Assembly (NCBI GenBank): GCA_022749755.1
Contig: CM040452.1
Location: 10,310,350-10,374,349 of the forward strand
Direction of reading: 5' to 3'
DNA: 64,000 nt
Origin: Azadirachta indica
Taxonomy: Eukaryota; Streptophyta; Magnoliopsida; Sapindales; Meliaceae
The translations under genes and the position numbers were made by a program. The notes beneath the pieces were generated by a model. That model saw only the letters and a program-made list of their open reading frames with translations, was not told the DNA's origin and made no database searches. Of the stretch, positions 34,192-45,513 are shown in pieces (within the stretch, counting starts at the first letter, position 1; the number at the start of each line of letters is the position of its first letter).

Positions 34192-34930
34192 GGTTTGTGG
34201 GATGATCTTACAACAATTCAAGAGTGTAAGAAATAGTCAAATATCAAGCTTGGACTTCAAGACAATAATCAGAGCTTGGTAACATTGACACAAGTACAAG
34301 AAGGCAAAACCTGAAGATTAAAGCTTCTACGGAATTCAACTTCTCAAATTTGTATAAGACCATATTCGAACGATGTCTCAAGGCTAAGCAAGCATGTTCA
34401 AGTTCTTTTAATTGCAGTTCGAATCAGATCGTCATCATGATGCAAGTTTCGGATTCCATGTGCCAGTTTGGGCTAAGTTGCTGTTCAATCCCATCATCTA
34501 TTTTAGTCTTATTTATAAACATATATTTATAATTTGTTATGTGTTTGGGCTGTTAATGGTAATTATTAAGCCCAAATTCAGTTTATTTTATTTTAAGTTA
34601 GAATAAGTTTAATTTTGTGGCCAAACACTCTAATTAGGGTTACTTATCTCTTGTACCCTTATATATTCAGCCACATGCTCCCATGGAAGGGGAATTACTT
34701 TTTTTTTGAATGAAATTAAATTGAGAGTGTTTTCTCTTATTTTGATTTTTGCTTGAATCAAGGTTCTTACAATCAAAGCTAATTACTTTGAGGGTATTTA
34801 TTCTAAGATTCTATTTCACAAGTTGAAATTGGGTTGCAGACTTGGGTGAATCTGATTTAACTTTCCAAGAAGTTGCTTCCATGTGTAAAGATATTGGGTC
34901 TCAAGTTCAATATACTCGGGGTTCGTATCA
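34080..34930 (+). repeat. 3' LTR, CRM-like element H
   Basis: 851 bp, from TGATGCAAATACGG to GGGTTCGTATCA. Its first 112 bases are coding (integrase tail). Ends resemble those of the J/G family LTRs, but the body is different, so H is a separate subfamily. A CTTATATATTC TATA-like motif lies near 34658-34668. Confidence 0.85.
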
Positions 34931-36045
34931 GCAATGTTATATTTCTTTTGCAGGAATTCGAGAATGTCTTTTATAAAGAGGTGTTCCCTGATTTACCTCC
35001 AATTCGAGGAATTGAACATCAAATTGATTTTGTACCCGACGCAATAATTCCGAACCGACCAGCTTATAGAAGTAATCCCGAGGAGACAAAAGAACTTCAA
35101 CGACAAGTTAATGAGCTGATGGAGAAAGGGTATGTTAGAGGAAGCATGAGTCCTTGTGCGATTCTGGTGCTACTACTGCCTAAGAAAGATGGGACATAGA
35201 GGATGTGTGTTGATTGCTGAGCTGTCAACAATATTATGGTAAAATACCGACATCCCATTCCTTGATTAGATGATATGTTAGATGAATTGCATAGATCTTG
35301 TGTGTTTTCTAAAATTGATTTTAAGAGTGGATACCATCAAATTAAGATGAAAGAAGGAGATGAGTGAAAAACTGCATTTAAAACAAAATATGGTTTGTAT
35401 AAATGGTTAGTTATGTCTTTTGGGTTAACTAATGCACCTAATTCTTTCATGAGACTTATGAAATATGTTTTGCGTGCTTTCATTGGCAAATTCATAATAG
35501 TCTATTTTGACGATATCTTAATTTATAGCAAAAACTTGAATGATCATGTTGAACATTTAAAACTTGTTTTAGAGGTTTTAAGGAAAGAAAAGCTATTTGC
35601 TAATTTTAAGAAATATACATTTTGCACAGATAAGCTTGTGTTTTTTGGTTTTATTGTAAGTGTTAAAGGGATTGAGGTCGATGAGGAGAAGGTGAAGGCA
35701 ATTCAAAAATGGCCAACGCCTACTTTGACGAATCAAGTAAGAAGCTTTTATAGATTGGCCAGTTTTTATCGGCGTTTTGTTCGAGATTTTAGTAGTACAG
35801 CTGCACCCTTAACCGAAGTCATCAAGAAGAATGTTCCGTTCAAATGGGGAAAAGAGCAAGAAAAGGCATTCAAACTTATCAAAGAAAAATTTACTAATGT
35901 ACATTTACTTGTTTTACCTAACACATTTGAGATAGAGTGTGATGTTTCAGGTACAGGAATCGGAGACGTACTAATGCCAGAAGGAAGACCGATTGCATAC
36001 TTTAGTGAGAAACTAAATGGTACGACTTTAAACTATCCCACTTAG
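34931..36045 (+). pseudogene. Reverse transcriptase and RNase H start, element J
   Basis: J resumes right after H's LTR. One frame, interrupted only by stops, covers [30 protein letters not shown] intact near 35500; connection with [17 protein letters not shown]. The RNase H start reads [16 protein letters not shown]. Stops occur at about 35197, 35218, 35264, 35365 and 36043, mostly explicable as TGG or CGA decay. H's insertion removed the protease end and the protease-RT spacer. Confidence 0.88.
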
Positions 36046-36054
36046 GACAAAGAA

Positions 36055-36675
36055 TTGTATGCGTTAGTTCAAACTGTAGAAACTTGGCAACATTACCTTT
36101 GGCCCAAAGAGTTTGTAATTCATACGGATCATGAATTCTTGAAACATTTAAGGGCACAGCACAAATTAAGCAGACGTCATGCCAAATGGGTAGAATTCAT
36201 TGAGACATTTCCTTATGTGATCAAATACAAACAAAACAAAGAAAATATAGTTGCTGATACATTATCATGCAGGTACACTTTACTTTCAACTTTTGATGCT
36301 AAATTGTTTGTATTTGAGTACATTAAGGAGTTGTACGTAACAGACTCTAATTTTTGTGACTTGTTTAAAAATTGCACTAAGGGAGCATGTGAGAAGTTCT
36401 ATTTGCATGATGGTTTCTTATTTCGAGAAAATAAATTGTGTGTTCCATATTCATCTTTATATGAGTTACTAGTTCGAGAAGCTCACGGTGGTGGTTTGAT
36501 GGGTCACTTTGGCGTAGCTAAGACTTTATACATATTGCATGAACATTTCTTTTGGCCGCACATGAAACGTGACGTAGAAAGGGTTTGTGCGAGATGCAAT
36601 ACTTGTACGCAAGCTAAGTTTAGGCAACAACTACATGGATTGTATACATCACTTCCTATTCCTAGTGTACCTTGA
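36055..36675 (+). pseudogene. RNase H and integrase zinc domain, element J
   Basis: The same frame continues. RNase H has [15 protein letters not shown] and the basic [16 protein letters not shown], then the linker, then the zinc-binding domain ([22 protein letters not shown]). It ends at a TGA where the family has TGG (Trp before the integrase core). Confidence 0.88.
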
Positions 36676-36687
36676 GTCGATATTTTT

Positions 36688-37653
36688 ATGGATTTTATTT
36701 TGAAATTACCTACGACAAAGGGGGGGAGAGACTCAATTTTTGTGGTTGTCGATAGGTTTTCTAAGATGACACACTTTATTGCATGTCATAAAACTGATGA
36801 TGTATCACATATAACTGATTTGTTTTTCAAGGAAGTTGTTAGGTTGCATGGAATGCCCAAGCTAATCGTCTTAGATCAAGACTCAAAGTTCTTAAGTTAC
36901 TTTTGGAAGACATTGTGGGGAAGGTTGGAAACTAAATTATTATTTTCTACTACTTGTCACCCACAAACAGATGGTCAAACTGAAGTAGTAAATAGGACAT
37001 TGTCTACTTTGTTGCGTACTATCATACAAAAGAACTTGAAAACTTGGGAAGATTGCTTGCCGCATGTTGAATTTGCTTATAATCGTTGTGTTCATTTTGC
37101 CACTAAGTTTTTACCTTTTGAAATTGTCTATAGTTTTAATCCACTAACTCCCTTGGATTTAATTCTTTTACTTATGAAAAAAGTTGATTTCATTAAGCAG
37201 ATTCATGAGAAAGCAAAGCAACACATAGAACAACGAACGAAACAATATGCCAAGCAAGCCAATAAGGGACGCAAGAAGGTTGTTTTTAAACCAAGAGATT
37301 TGGTTTGGATACATATGAGGAAGGAGCGTTTTTCTGAGCAAAGACGTTCTAAACTTTTACCCAGGGGAGATGGCCCATTTCGAGTAGTAGAACGCATCAA
37401 TGATAATGCCTACAAACTTGAACTACTAGACGAATATGAGGTTAGTACAACATTTAATGTTTCTGACTTATCTCCTTTTGATGTAGATAGCGATTTGAGG
37501 ACAAATTCTTTTCAAGAGGGGGAGAATGATGCAAACGAAGTTGTGCAATCACGTAAACAAGAGAAGAACCTCAAACATAAGATTAGAAACACTCAATTAC
37601 AGCATCTATATGATTCGCTAAGCATGCTGAAGTGGAACGATTACAAGAGTTAG
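36688..37653 (+). pseudogene. Integrase core and C-terminus, element J
   Basis: 321 open residues. The catalytic triad is recognisable: [20 protein letters not shown] (second Asp kept) and [16 protein letters not shown]-terminal domain: [20 protein letters not shown], then [20 protein letters not shown]. It runs into the LTR at 37527 as [11 protein letters not shown] and the charged tail, but frameshifts near 37628, so the last motif is lost. Confidence 0.88.
37513..37526 (+). promoter_or_regulatory. Polypurine tract, element J
   Basis: CAAGAGGGGGAGAA immediately precedes the LTR. The same tract precedes the G LTR at 47232. Confidence 0.75.
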
Positions 37654-38329
37654 AGCCAAGATATTGAAAAGTGTAATTCAAGTGATTCAAAGATGTGTGA
37701 TTGAAATACAATTCAAGAAACACGTCTTGAAAAATTAGGCTTAGTGAACATCATTCAAGCGATCGGAGTCCAAGAAGACTAATATGAAAATATTTAAAAA
37801 TTATAGTCTATTTATGTAATTTTAGAATATTAAAATTATGTAATCACTTACATCATACATATTCGACGTCATTGTTTACGTCATATATATATGACGTCAT
37901 TGCTTACATTTTTATGTTTGAAATTTATAGGTTTTAAAAGTCATAAAGTTTGAATTTATTTTGTCAAATTATTAGATAAGATTGTTAACCTAACTTTTGA
38001 CATTTTCCCTTTATATTTGCCTATAAAAAGACTTTCATTTCTTGAAATTAAACAAGTAATTTGAGTATTAAGTTATTTCTTACAAGTTCTTGTTCTTGAA
38101 CTCTTTAAGTTTAATTTCTTGTGGCATTCAAAACAACCAAACTTAGCATTTAGGTTTTTAAGTATTTTCTTAAGGGTCTTGGTGTGACGTTTGAGTAAAT
38201 TATAGTCTTAATTCTTATCTAGATAGGTATCGGGTCAAGGCTCAATAAACTTACATTTTGGGAAAATTTTGGGGTTTTTCACTACATTCGGTGTTGGGTT
38301 TTATCACATTATTGACGAAGTTCGTATCA
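37527..38329 (+). repeat. 3' LTR, CRM-like element J
   Basis: 803 bp, from TGATGCAAACGAAG to AAGTTCGTATCA. It ends in integrase sequence of family I (38330), so J inserted into a family-I element. The coding tail near its start is degraded. Confidence 0.93.
38022..38029 (+). promoter_or_regulatory. TATA box, J 3' LTR
   Basis: TATAAAAA in the conserved context TGCCTATAAAAAG shared with 14889 and 47730. Confidence 0.6.
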
Positions 38330-38458
38330 CTTTTAGCGAACGCTATGGAGAAAACTTGGCACTAGTCTCTCTTCTCATCATCCTCAAACTGATGGTCAAA
38401 CAGAAGTGACCAATCGGAGTTTAGGAAATCTCTTACGAAGTTATGTTGGTAAGAATAA
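38330..38458 (+). pseudogene. Integrase fragment of chromovirus family I
   Basis: 129 bases matching 18134-18262 (from CTTTTGGCGAACGC to TATGTTGGTAAGAATA). The part encodes the core up to GNLLRSYVGKN, with the catalytic Glu region. It is bounded by J's LTR on the left and an Athila LTR on the right: one tiny relic of a host element hit twice. Confidence 0.88.
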
Positions 38459-39208
38459 TGATAAATCAAATTTTGTCCTAGTATTTTATTATATTTATAT
38501 CCTTTACTCATGTATTTTATCTTAGAATTTTATTACTTTGAACTTCTTTTTATTACTTGTAAGAATTATTGTAAAAAGCCCAAAAACAAACTCAAAGAAT
38601 TATTGTAAAAAGCCCAAAAACAAACTCAAGATGCTAGAAGGCCCGTATTTATTGAACATAATCTGTATTTTCTAGCATAACTTTATTGTCAATACTCATA
38701 TTTGGGTGATACAAAATAATTTGAAAACTAAATATAATGATTTACAACCCTACATTTCAAAAAGAAAGCAAATGTTAAAGTTTAAGGGTCAAAATTTCAG
38801 CTGGAAAGAAGACAATTGGAAGATAGATTTTCCTTGACATATGGGAGTGAATTTTGAATAAGTTATTGACCAAATAAGTAAAGGAAGGACTTTGGAGGTG
38901 CTGTTGGGTAGAGAACAAATTGGGAAAGGATTTGATGAAAAAGAGGGTTCTAAAGAGTAAGTTTTCCATTGGAGGAGGAGGATTACTGAATTGAAGAGGA
39001 GAACACTCTTGCTTGGCAGAATTATCATTTTCTTCAAAACTTGGTGGTGAACCTTCAAAAAGGGAAGCTTTCTTTAAGTTTGTTTATTTTTCAAATATGC
39101 TTAAAACTTTTATAATTAAATTCATAGATTTGAATTTAAGAATGGAAGTATTAATATGCTTAAAACTTTCGTGATTAAGAATGGAAGGATTTGAATTTAA
39201 GAATGGAA
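38459..39208 (+). repeat. Athila LTR, plus orientation, truncated
   Basis: Reverse-complement match to the A/B LTR, starting TGATAAATCAAATTTTG and covering roughly the half that corresponds to 1508 back to 840. The end near 39150-39208 is a small local duplication. It contains a 34-bp tandem duplication (38561-38594, 38595-38628). The rest of the LTR and the element are missing. Confidence 0.87.
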
Positions 39209-39877
39209 GATAACATTCCCAGATATTTTCAAGATCTTTTGCGAGGAATTGGTGGTCCAATGACTAAGTCAAGGACAAGAGGATGAAAGAGGTTTTGCAA
39301 GGCTTAATCATGAAAGTGCATGACAAAGAAACTATTATACAAGATTCTAAAGCTATTCTAAAAGTTTTCAAAGCTTCACCAAAGATAATCTCTTACCTTT
39401 TGTGCAAGATGAAGAATAACCTTGCGCTACTAAATACTAATGCCATAAAGGAAAATTAAGGTATTAAATATTCCTTATTTGATTTACATTATTTACTTTA
39501 CATATAATTAGTTTTTTTACTTTGTTTAGGATCATTATGTTTCCTAATTAGATGAGTTTTTTAGTTTTCTCTTTTATTTGATGTTTCTTTTCCTATTTAC
39601 GTTAGATTTCTTTTCCTACTTAATTTAAAATGATGTTTACATGCTTATATAAAGGCTACTACTATATAAATGAAGAATCATTACATCATTAATGATATTG
39701 AGATATTTTCAACAATCATAGTTTTGCTTTCTTGTGTTCTTAGCAAAATACAATATCTTGACTTATCAAAAAAATGATCAACCTTTGTAGCATCTACAAC
39801 TTGTTTTCTAGTTCCTGAGGTGCATATACAATTTATTTAAGAGTTCTTAAAGTAGATAGTTTAGTGGGTTCTTATCA
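39209..39877 (+). repeat. CRM-like LTR, 5'-truncated (element M)
   Basis: It ends GGGTTCTTATCA, followed by a primer site. Its first ~250 bases encode, with few interruptions, an integrase-tail-like sequence (IGGPMTKSRTRG, then a helix and KASPKIISYLLCKMKN) ending in TAA at 39457. This is the LTR-encoded tail of a third CRM-like subfamily. Confidence 0.75.
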
Positions 39878-39880
39878 TTT

Positions 39881-39892
39881 TGGTATTAGAGT
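39881..39892 (+). promoter_or_regulatory. Primer-binding site, element M
   Basis: TGGTATTAGAGT, three bases after the LTR. It is a mutated initiator-tRNA-Met site. Confidence 0.75.
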
Positions 39893-40790
39893 TTTGGCTC
39901 TAGAAACAGGTTGCTTATTCTTTACTTATCTTTGTTTTGTGTTTTTTTTTCTTTTTTACTTTTGCTCAATTCTTGTGTTGTCTTTCCATAGCTTTATTGA
40001 ATTTTTTTCGTCTTCTTTGTGTTTTAAATAGATTCAGTTTTATCTTGTGTGTTTAGTTAGGTAAAAAAAAAAAAAAAGAGAAAGATTGAAAGAAAGATCT
40101 AATTAAAAAAAAAAATAATAATAATAATTAAAAAAAAGGGACTTAGATTGCAATTTTTAATTCTTGTATAAAAGGAATTTTTTTGAACCACAAGATCATA
40201 TTCCTAGTTAAATAAGTCATAATATAATCATTTTTTCATTTTTTCTTTTTTGGAATTGACTAGTTAACTAATTCAAAACTAGTTATATATTTCTTTTCAA
40301 GTTAAGATTGCTTTTCTTAAACAATAGTAATCCTTATCAAATAAGAATTCCTGTGGCTGAATTAATTCAATTTCGTACTTCATATTTTACTTATCCTATT
40401 TGAGTTTAATTGCGCACTTATGTCTCTTTAGTTTTACCCTTCAATTCATTGCATTCTAATAATTTCTTTTGCATGGTTTTTACTTTCTTTTGAACGTTTT
40501 TTTTGTGGCTCTTTTAATTTTCTTTCTTATTGCTGTTTGCCTCAACTAAATCTTTAATGTTCTGATTTTGAAATTTGACACCATCTCACCAATTGCTCCT
40601 GAGATTTGTTGATTTTGATTCTTTAAGAATATAAATGAGGCTAGCTTGCGTGGTAAAAGGAGAGAGTGGTGAGACCATTATCAAATTAGTGTGAAACACG
40701 AGTGATAACAATCTAATTTGAGTGCAAACACATGAGGGAGTGCAAGAGAAATAAATTTCTTTAATTTATAACAAGGTTTGCAGGTTATAA
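39893..40790 (+). other. Leader of element M
   Basis: AT-rich untranslated leader with poly-A runs and AATAAT repeats (40060-40140). No reading frame. It ends at the likely gag start near 40792 (ATGAGTAGCAAAGAAGAACC). Confidence 0.65.
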
Positions 40791-41300
40791 ACATGAGTAG
40801 CAAAGAAGAACCATAGGAAGTTGACATGAATTGCAATCCCCACTATATCTAAAACCACTAGAAGATGTGTATTTGAGGAGGAAGAGGAAGATGACTCGGA
40901 TTTGGTAAATTATTCTGATGTTGAAGTTGAAAAACCCATACATGGTGATTTGTTGATTATAAGGAGAGCATATTTTTCACACAAGATGCCATGTGAAGGA
41001 TAAGGTATGTACTTTGATCATTGATAGTGATAGTGAAAGTTGTACTAATGTTGCTAGTAATTTGTTGGTAGATAAGCTGAATTTGCCTACCATATATTAC
41101 CCTAAGCTGTACAAATTTTAATGGTTGAATGAATGTGGAGAAGTAAGGGTAACCAAGCAAGTTCTAGTTTTCTTTTCAATTGACAAGTATGAGGATGAGG
41201 TTCTATGTGATGTGGCACCAATGCAAGTTGGTCATATATTGCTTAGCTGACCATGGCAGTTTGATCGAAAGGTTACACATGATGAGTATAAAAATCGTTT
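40791..41300 (+). pseudogene. Gag remnant and protease, element M
   Basis: Only the first gag codons remain before an acidic stretch (EEEEDDSDLVNY-like, near 40875). Then comes protease sequence related to H: active site LIIDSDSESCTNVAS (usual GGS altered), KLNLPTIYYPKLYKF, ECGEVRVTKQVLV. It ends near PWQFDRKVTHD (about 41280). Nearly all gag, including the zinc knuckle, is deleted. Stops are present. Confidence 0.75.
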
Positions 41301-41966
41301 GTAATGAATAACTGAATTGTTGTACTAACTTCTCTCAAACCTTTGCAAGCTTATAAAGATCAGATTAGGATAGCAAGAGAGTGCAAAATGAGCTAGAGAA
41401 AAAGAAAAAGAAGGAGAGTGAACAAGCAAAAGAAAAGAAAGTAAGTAAAATTGAGAGGAAAAGTGCAAGTGAAAAGCGTGAGGCCATGAGGAAAATTAGA
41501 GAGAAAAGTGTGCAAAAATGAGAGAAAAGTAAGGGAATGAGTGTATTTGCTGAAAAAAATGAGGTTAAAAGTGTCATGATTGTAAGGCAGCAACTACTTG
41601 TACTTATATACCAGGATATTTACTTTTCTACTAATGACCTTAACCGCTCTTTGCTTAGTGCTATTGTGTCTTTATTACAGGAGTTTGTGAATATATTCCC
41701 TGAGGACATATTCCCTGAGGAGATCCCCTATGGATTACCTCCCTTAAAAAGTATTGAGCATCAAATAGATTTCATACCCGATTCCTCCATAGTAGATGAG
41801 TTGGTGCAAAAGTTGTAAGGGAGAGTCTTAGCCTATGTTTGGTTTCTGTCATCCTAGTTCCAAAGAAGGATGGAACGTGGCATATGTGTGTGGATTGCTG
41901 AGCCATTAACAAAATAACGGTTAAATATAAACGGATCTCTCAATTAGATAATATATTTGATTAATT
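41301..41966 (+). pseudogene. Protease-RT spacer and RT start, element M
   Basis: A Lys/Glu/Ser-rich spacer (KKESEQAKEKKVSKIERK) and the open frame 41537-41818 lead to the RT N-terminus (PLKSIEHQIDFIPDSS). Further RT motifs ([13 protein letters not shown]) follow in another frame. RT ends abruptly at 41966, where satellite begins. The catalytic palm is missing. Confidence 0.82.
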
Positions 41967-44952
41967 ATATGGATGTAATTGTCAAACGCGAAACGGATTG
42001 GAAAAATGATTTCAATTCAAGACGGGCCACAAGTCTTGCTCCTCAGCATCACATGAGGATCATTACGGTGCATTATTTTCAAAAATAGAGAAGTTGAAAA
42101 TATGCGATTTTCGAGGCCGAAATTTTTAAATGCGAAATGGAATCGAAAAATGATTTCAATTCAAGAAGGACCACACGTCTTGTTACTCAGCATCGTGTGA
42201 CGATCATTGTAGTGTCTTTTAATTCAAAAATATAGAAGTTGAAAATGTTTAATTCTCGAGGCCAGAATTGTCAAACGCAAAACGGATTAGAAAAACGATT
42301 TCAATTCAAGATGAGCCACGTGTCTTGTTACTTAGCATTACGTGAGGATCACTACGGTGCATATTATTTCAAAAAACAGAGAAGTTGAAAATGTCTGATT
42401 TTCGGTGCTAAAATTGTCAAATGCAAAATGGACTGGGAAAGGGATTTCAATTCGAGACGGGCCACATGTCTTGTTACTCAGCATTGCGTGAGGATCGTTG
42501 TGGTGTATTTTAATTTGAAAACCAAGAAGTTGAAAACATAACATTTTTGGGGCCGAAATTGTCAAATGCCAAAGTATGTGAAAAACGATTTCAGTTCGAG
42601 ATGGACCACATGTCTACTTACTCAGTATTTTGTGAGAATCATTAAGATGCATTTTAATTCAAACGGAGAAGTTAAAAATATATGATTTTCGGGGCCGGAA
42701 TTGTCAAACGTGAATCAGAATTGAAAAATAATTTCAATTCGAGACGGACCACATGTCTTGTTACTCAGCATCATGTAAAGATCATTGCAGTGCCTTTTAA
42801 TTCGAAAATAGAGAAATTAAAAATATTCAATTTTAGAGGCCAAAATTGTCAAACGAGAAATATACTCAAAAAACAATTTTAATTCGAGACGAGCCACATG
42901 TTTAACTACTCAGCATCACGTGCGGATTATTACAGTGTATTTTATTTTGAAAAACAGACAAGTTGAAAATATGCGATTTTCGGTGTCAAAATTGTTAAAT
43001 GCGAAACGGACTTGGGAAAGATTTTAATTAGAGATCGGCTACACGTCTTCTTATTCAACATCATGTGGGGATCATTCTGTTGTATTTTAGTTCGAAAATA
43101 GAGAAGTTAAAAATATACAATTTTCTGGGTTGGAATTATCAAATGCCAAAAGTAAGCTAAAAGCGATTTCAATTCGAGATGGGCCATACGTTTTGTTACT
43201 CAACATCGTGTGAGAATCGTTATAGTGCATTTTATTTCAAAAAACGAAGAAGTTGAAAATGTGCAATTTTTGGGGTCGGAAGTGTAATCGAAATGGACTC
43301 GAAAAATTTTTCAATTTGAGACAGGCCACATGTCTTGTACTCAGTATTGCATGAGGATCATTACAGTACATTTTAATTCAAAAATAGAAAAATTAAAAAT
43401 GTACGATTTTCGGGGCCAGAATGGTCATATATGAAAAGTGCTCTAAAAACAATTTCAATTTGAGATGGGTCACATGTCTTGTTACTCAGCATTATATGGG
43501 GATCATTGCGATGTATTTTAATTCGAAAACGGAGAAGTAAAATGTGCGATTTTCAAAGTCAGAATTGTCAAACGTCAAAAGTATGCGAAAAACAATTTAA
43601 ATTCCAGACAGCCCACACTTTTTGTTATTCAGTATTGCATGAGGATCATTACAGTGCCTTTTAATTCAAAAACGGAGAAATTGAAAATATACGATTTTAG
43701 GGGCTAGAATTGTCAAACGCGAAACGAACTCAAACAAGATTTCAATTTGAGACAGGCCACACATTTGCTACATAGCATCATGTGAGGATTATTGCGGTGT
43801 ATTTTAATTTGAAAATAGAGAAGTTGAAAATGTTTGATTTTCGGGGCCAGAATTATTAAATGCGAAACGTACTCATAAAATGATTTCAATTCGAGATGGG
43901 TCACACATTTTGCAACACAGCATCATGTGAGGATCATTATGATGGTGCATTTTATTTTGAAAAATGGAGAAGTTGAAGATGTACAATTTTCGAGGCCAAA
44001 ATTTTCAAACGCAAAACAGACCCAAAAAACAATTTTAATTCGAGACGGGCTAGACGTTCGGTACTCATTTCACATGAGGATTATTGTGGTACATTTTAAT
44101 TCGAAAACGGAGAAGTTAAAAATGTACAATATTCGGGACAGGAATTGTCAAACGAGAAACGGACTTAGAAAACGATTTCAATTCAAGATGGGCAACATGT
44201 TTGTTACTCAACATTGCGTGAGGATCATTAACGTGCATTTTAATTTGAAAATGGAGAAGTTAAAAATTTTCGATTTTCAGAGCAGAAATTGTCAAAAGCA
44301 AAATGGACTCGAAGAACAATTTCAATTTAGGACAGGCCAGACATCCAATACTCAGTATCATGTGAGGATCATTATAGTAAATTTTATTTCAACAAATGGG
44401 AAAGTTGAAAATGTGCGATTTTTGGAGCTGAAATTGTCAAATGCGAAACAAACTCAGAAAACGATTTCAATTCGAGATGGGGTACATGTCTTGTTACTCA
44501 GTATTACGTAAAAATCATTATAGTGCATTTTAATTTGAAAACGGAGAAGTTAAAAATGTTCGATTTTCAGGTCCAAAATTGTCAAATGCGAAACGGACCT
44601 GAAAAACGATTTCAATTCGAGACAGATCAGACGTTTTATACTCAGTATCATGTGAGGATCATTATAGTAAATTTTATTTCAACAAATGGAGAAGTTGAAA
44701 ATGTGCGATTTTTAGAGCCGAAATTGTCAAACGCGAAAAGGATTCAGAAAACGATTTCAATTCGAGACGGGGCACATGTTTTGTTACTCAGCATTGCGTC
44801 AGGATCATTGCAGTGCATTTTAATTTAAAAATAAGAAAGTTGAAAATGTACGATTTTTGGGACTGAAATTGTCAAACGCGAAACAAACTCAGAAAACAAT
44901 TTCAATTCAAGATGGGCCACACGTCTTGTTAAACAGCATCTTGTGAGGATCA
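41967..44952 (+). repeat. Main satellite array, 145-bp monomers (about 20.5 copies)
   Basis: Head-to-tail tandem repeat, all in one orientation. Counting by hand the CAGCAT-like anchor, I find 21 occurrences from 42043 to 44934, so 20 monomers of 141-148 bp (mean about 144.6). A representative monomer contains GAGGATCATTACAGTGCA, GGCCGAAATTGTCAAACGCG and ATTTCAATTCGAGACGGGCC. Monomers alternate in sequence at the right end, giving ~290-bp dimers. I do not recognise the family. The length is close to one nucleosome core, as in many centromeric satellites. Confidence 0.96.
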
Positions 44953-45169
44953 TGATATAAATCTCGTCAATAATGTAATGAAACCCAACACCGAATGTAG
45001 TAAAGAACCCCAAGATTTTTCCAAGACGCAAGTTTATTGAATTTTGACCTGATACCTAGTTAGATAAGAATCAAGACTACGGATACTCAAACTTCACACC
45101 AAAAATCCTTAAAAAAATACTTAAGAATTTAGATGATAAGTTTAGTTGTTTTGAACGTGCCAAGAAATT
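44953..45169 (-). repeat. CRM-like LTR, partial
   Basis: It begins TGATATAAATCTCG exactly at the satellite edge and matches the first ~215 bases of 24665-25443. It then stops at CAAGAAATTTAG and passes into a plus-strand leader, an inversion-type junction. Confidence 0.85.
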
Positions 45170-45513
45170 TAGTTGTTTAGTTGTTCATATTTTTATTTCT
45201 AGTTCCTAAAAAAAAAAAAATAAATAAAGTTAAAAAAAATTATTGTTATCCATTATATTCATAATTTCTCGTAGTATTGCCTTAATATTCCTTACTCTTG
45301 ATCCAATATTGTGATTGCCTGCATCAATTTCTTAATAATTGCTTAATGAATTTTGTGATTTGTTTTTATTGCTTCTCATCTTAAAATTGCCACTAAAATT
45401 TTGATTAAGAGTGTACGAGTATAAGAACATTTGAATGCTCAAACACAAGAATGAGTGAAAACACATAAAGGAGTGCTTGTGAGGTTTCTAACTTTGTTTT
45501 ATAGATTTTAAAT
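45170..45513 (+). other. Leader of CRM-like element G
   Basis: Matches the J leader (26430-26796) and lacks the LTR and primer site that should precede it. Includes poly-A (45208-45220). No reading frame. Confidence 0.7.

Noticed and set aside
43927..44828. Long plus-strand ORFs (194 and 101 codons) in the satellite
   Set aside because: They are read-through of the 145-bp repeat, whose length is not a multiple of three, so the frame cycles between monomers. No codon bias or start context argues for a protein.
41967..44952. Possible CENP-B box in the satellite (TTCGAGACGGG)
   Set aside because: The TTCG and CGGG halves are present but only three bases apart, against seven in the consensus (TTCGNNNNANNCGGG). 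Plants are also not known to use CENP-B boxes in this way.
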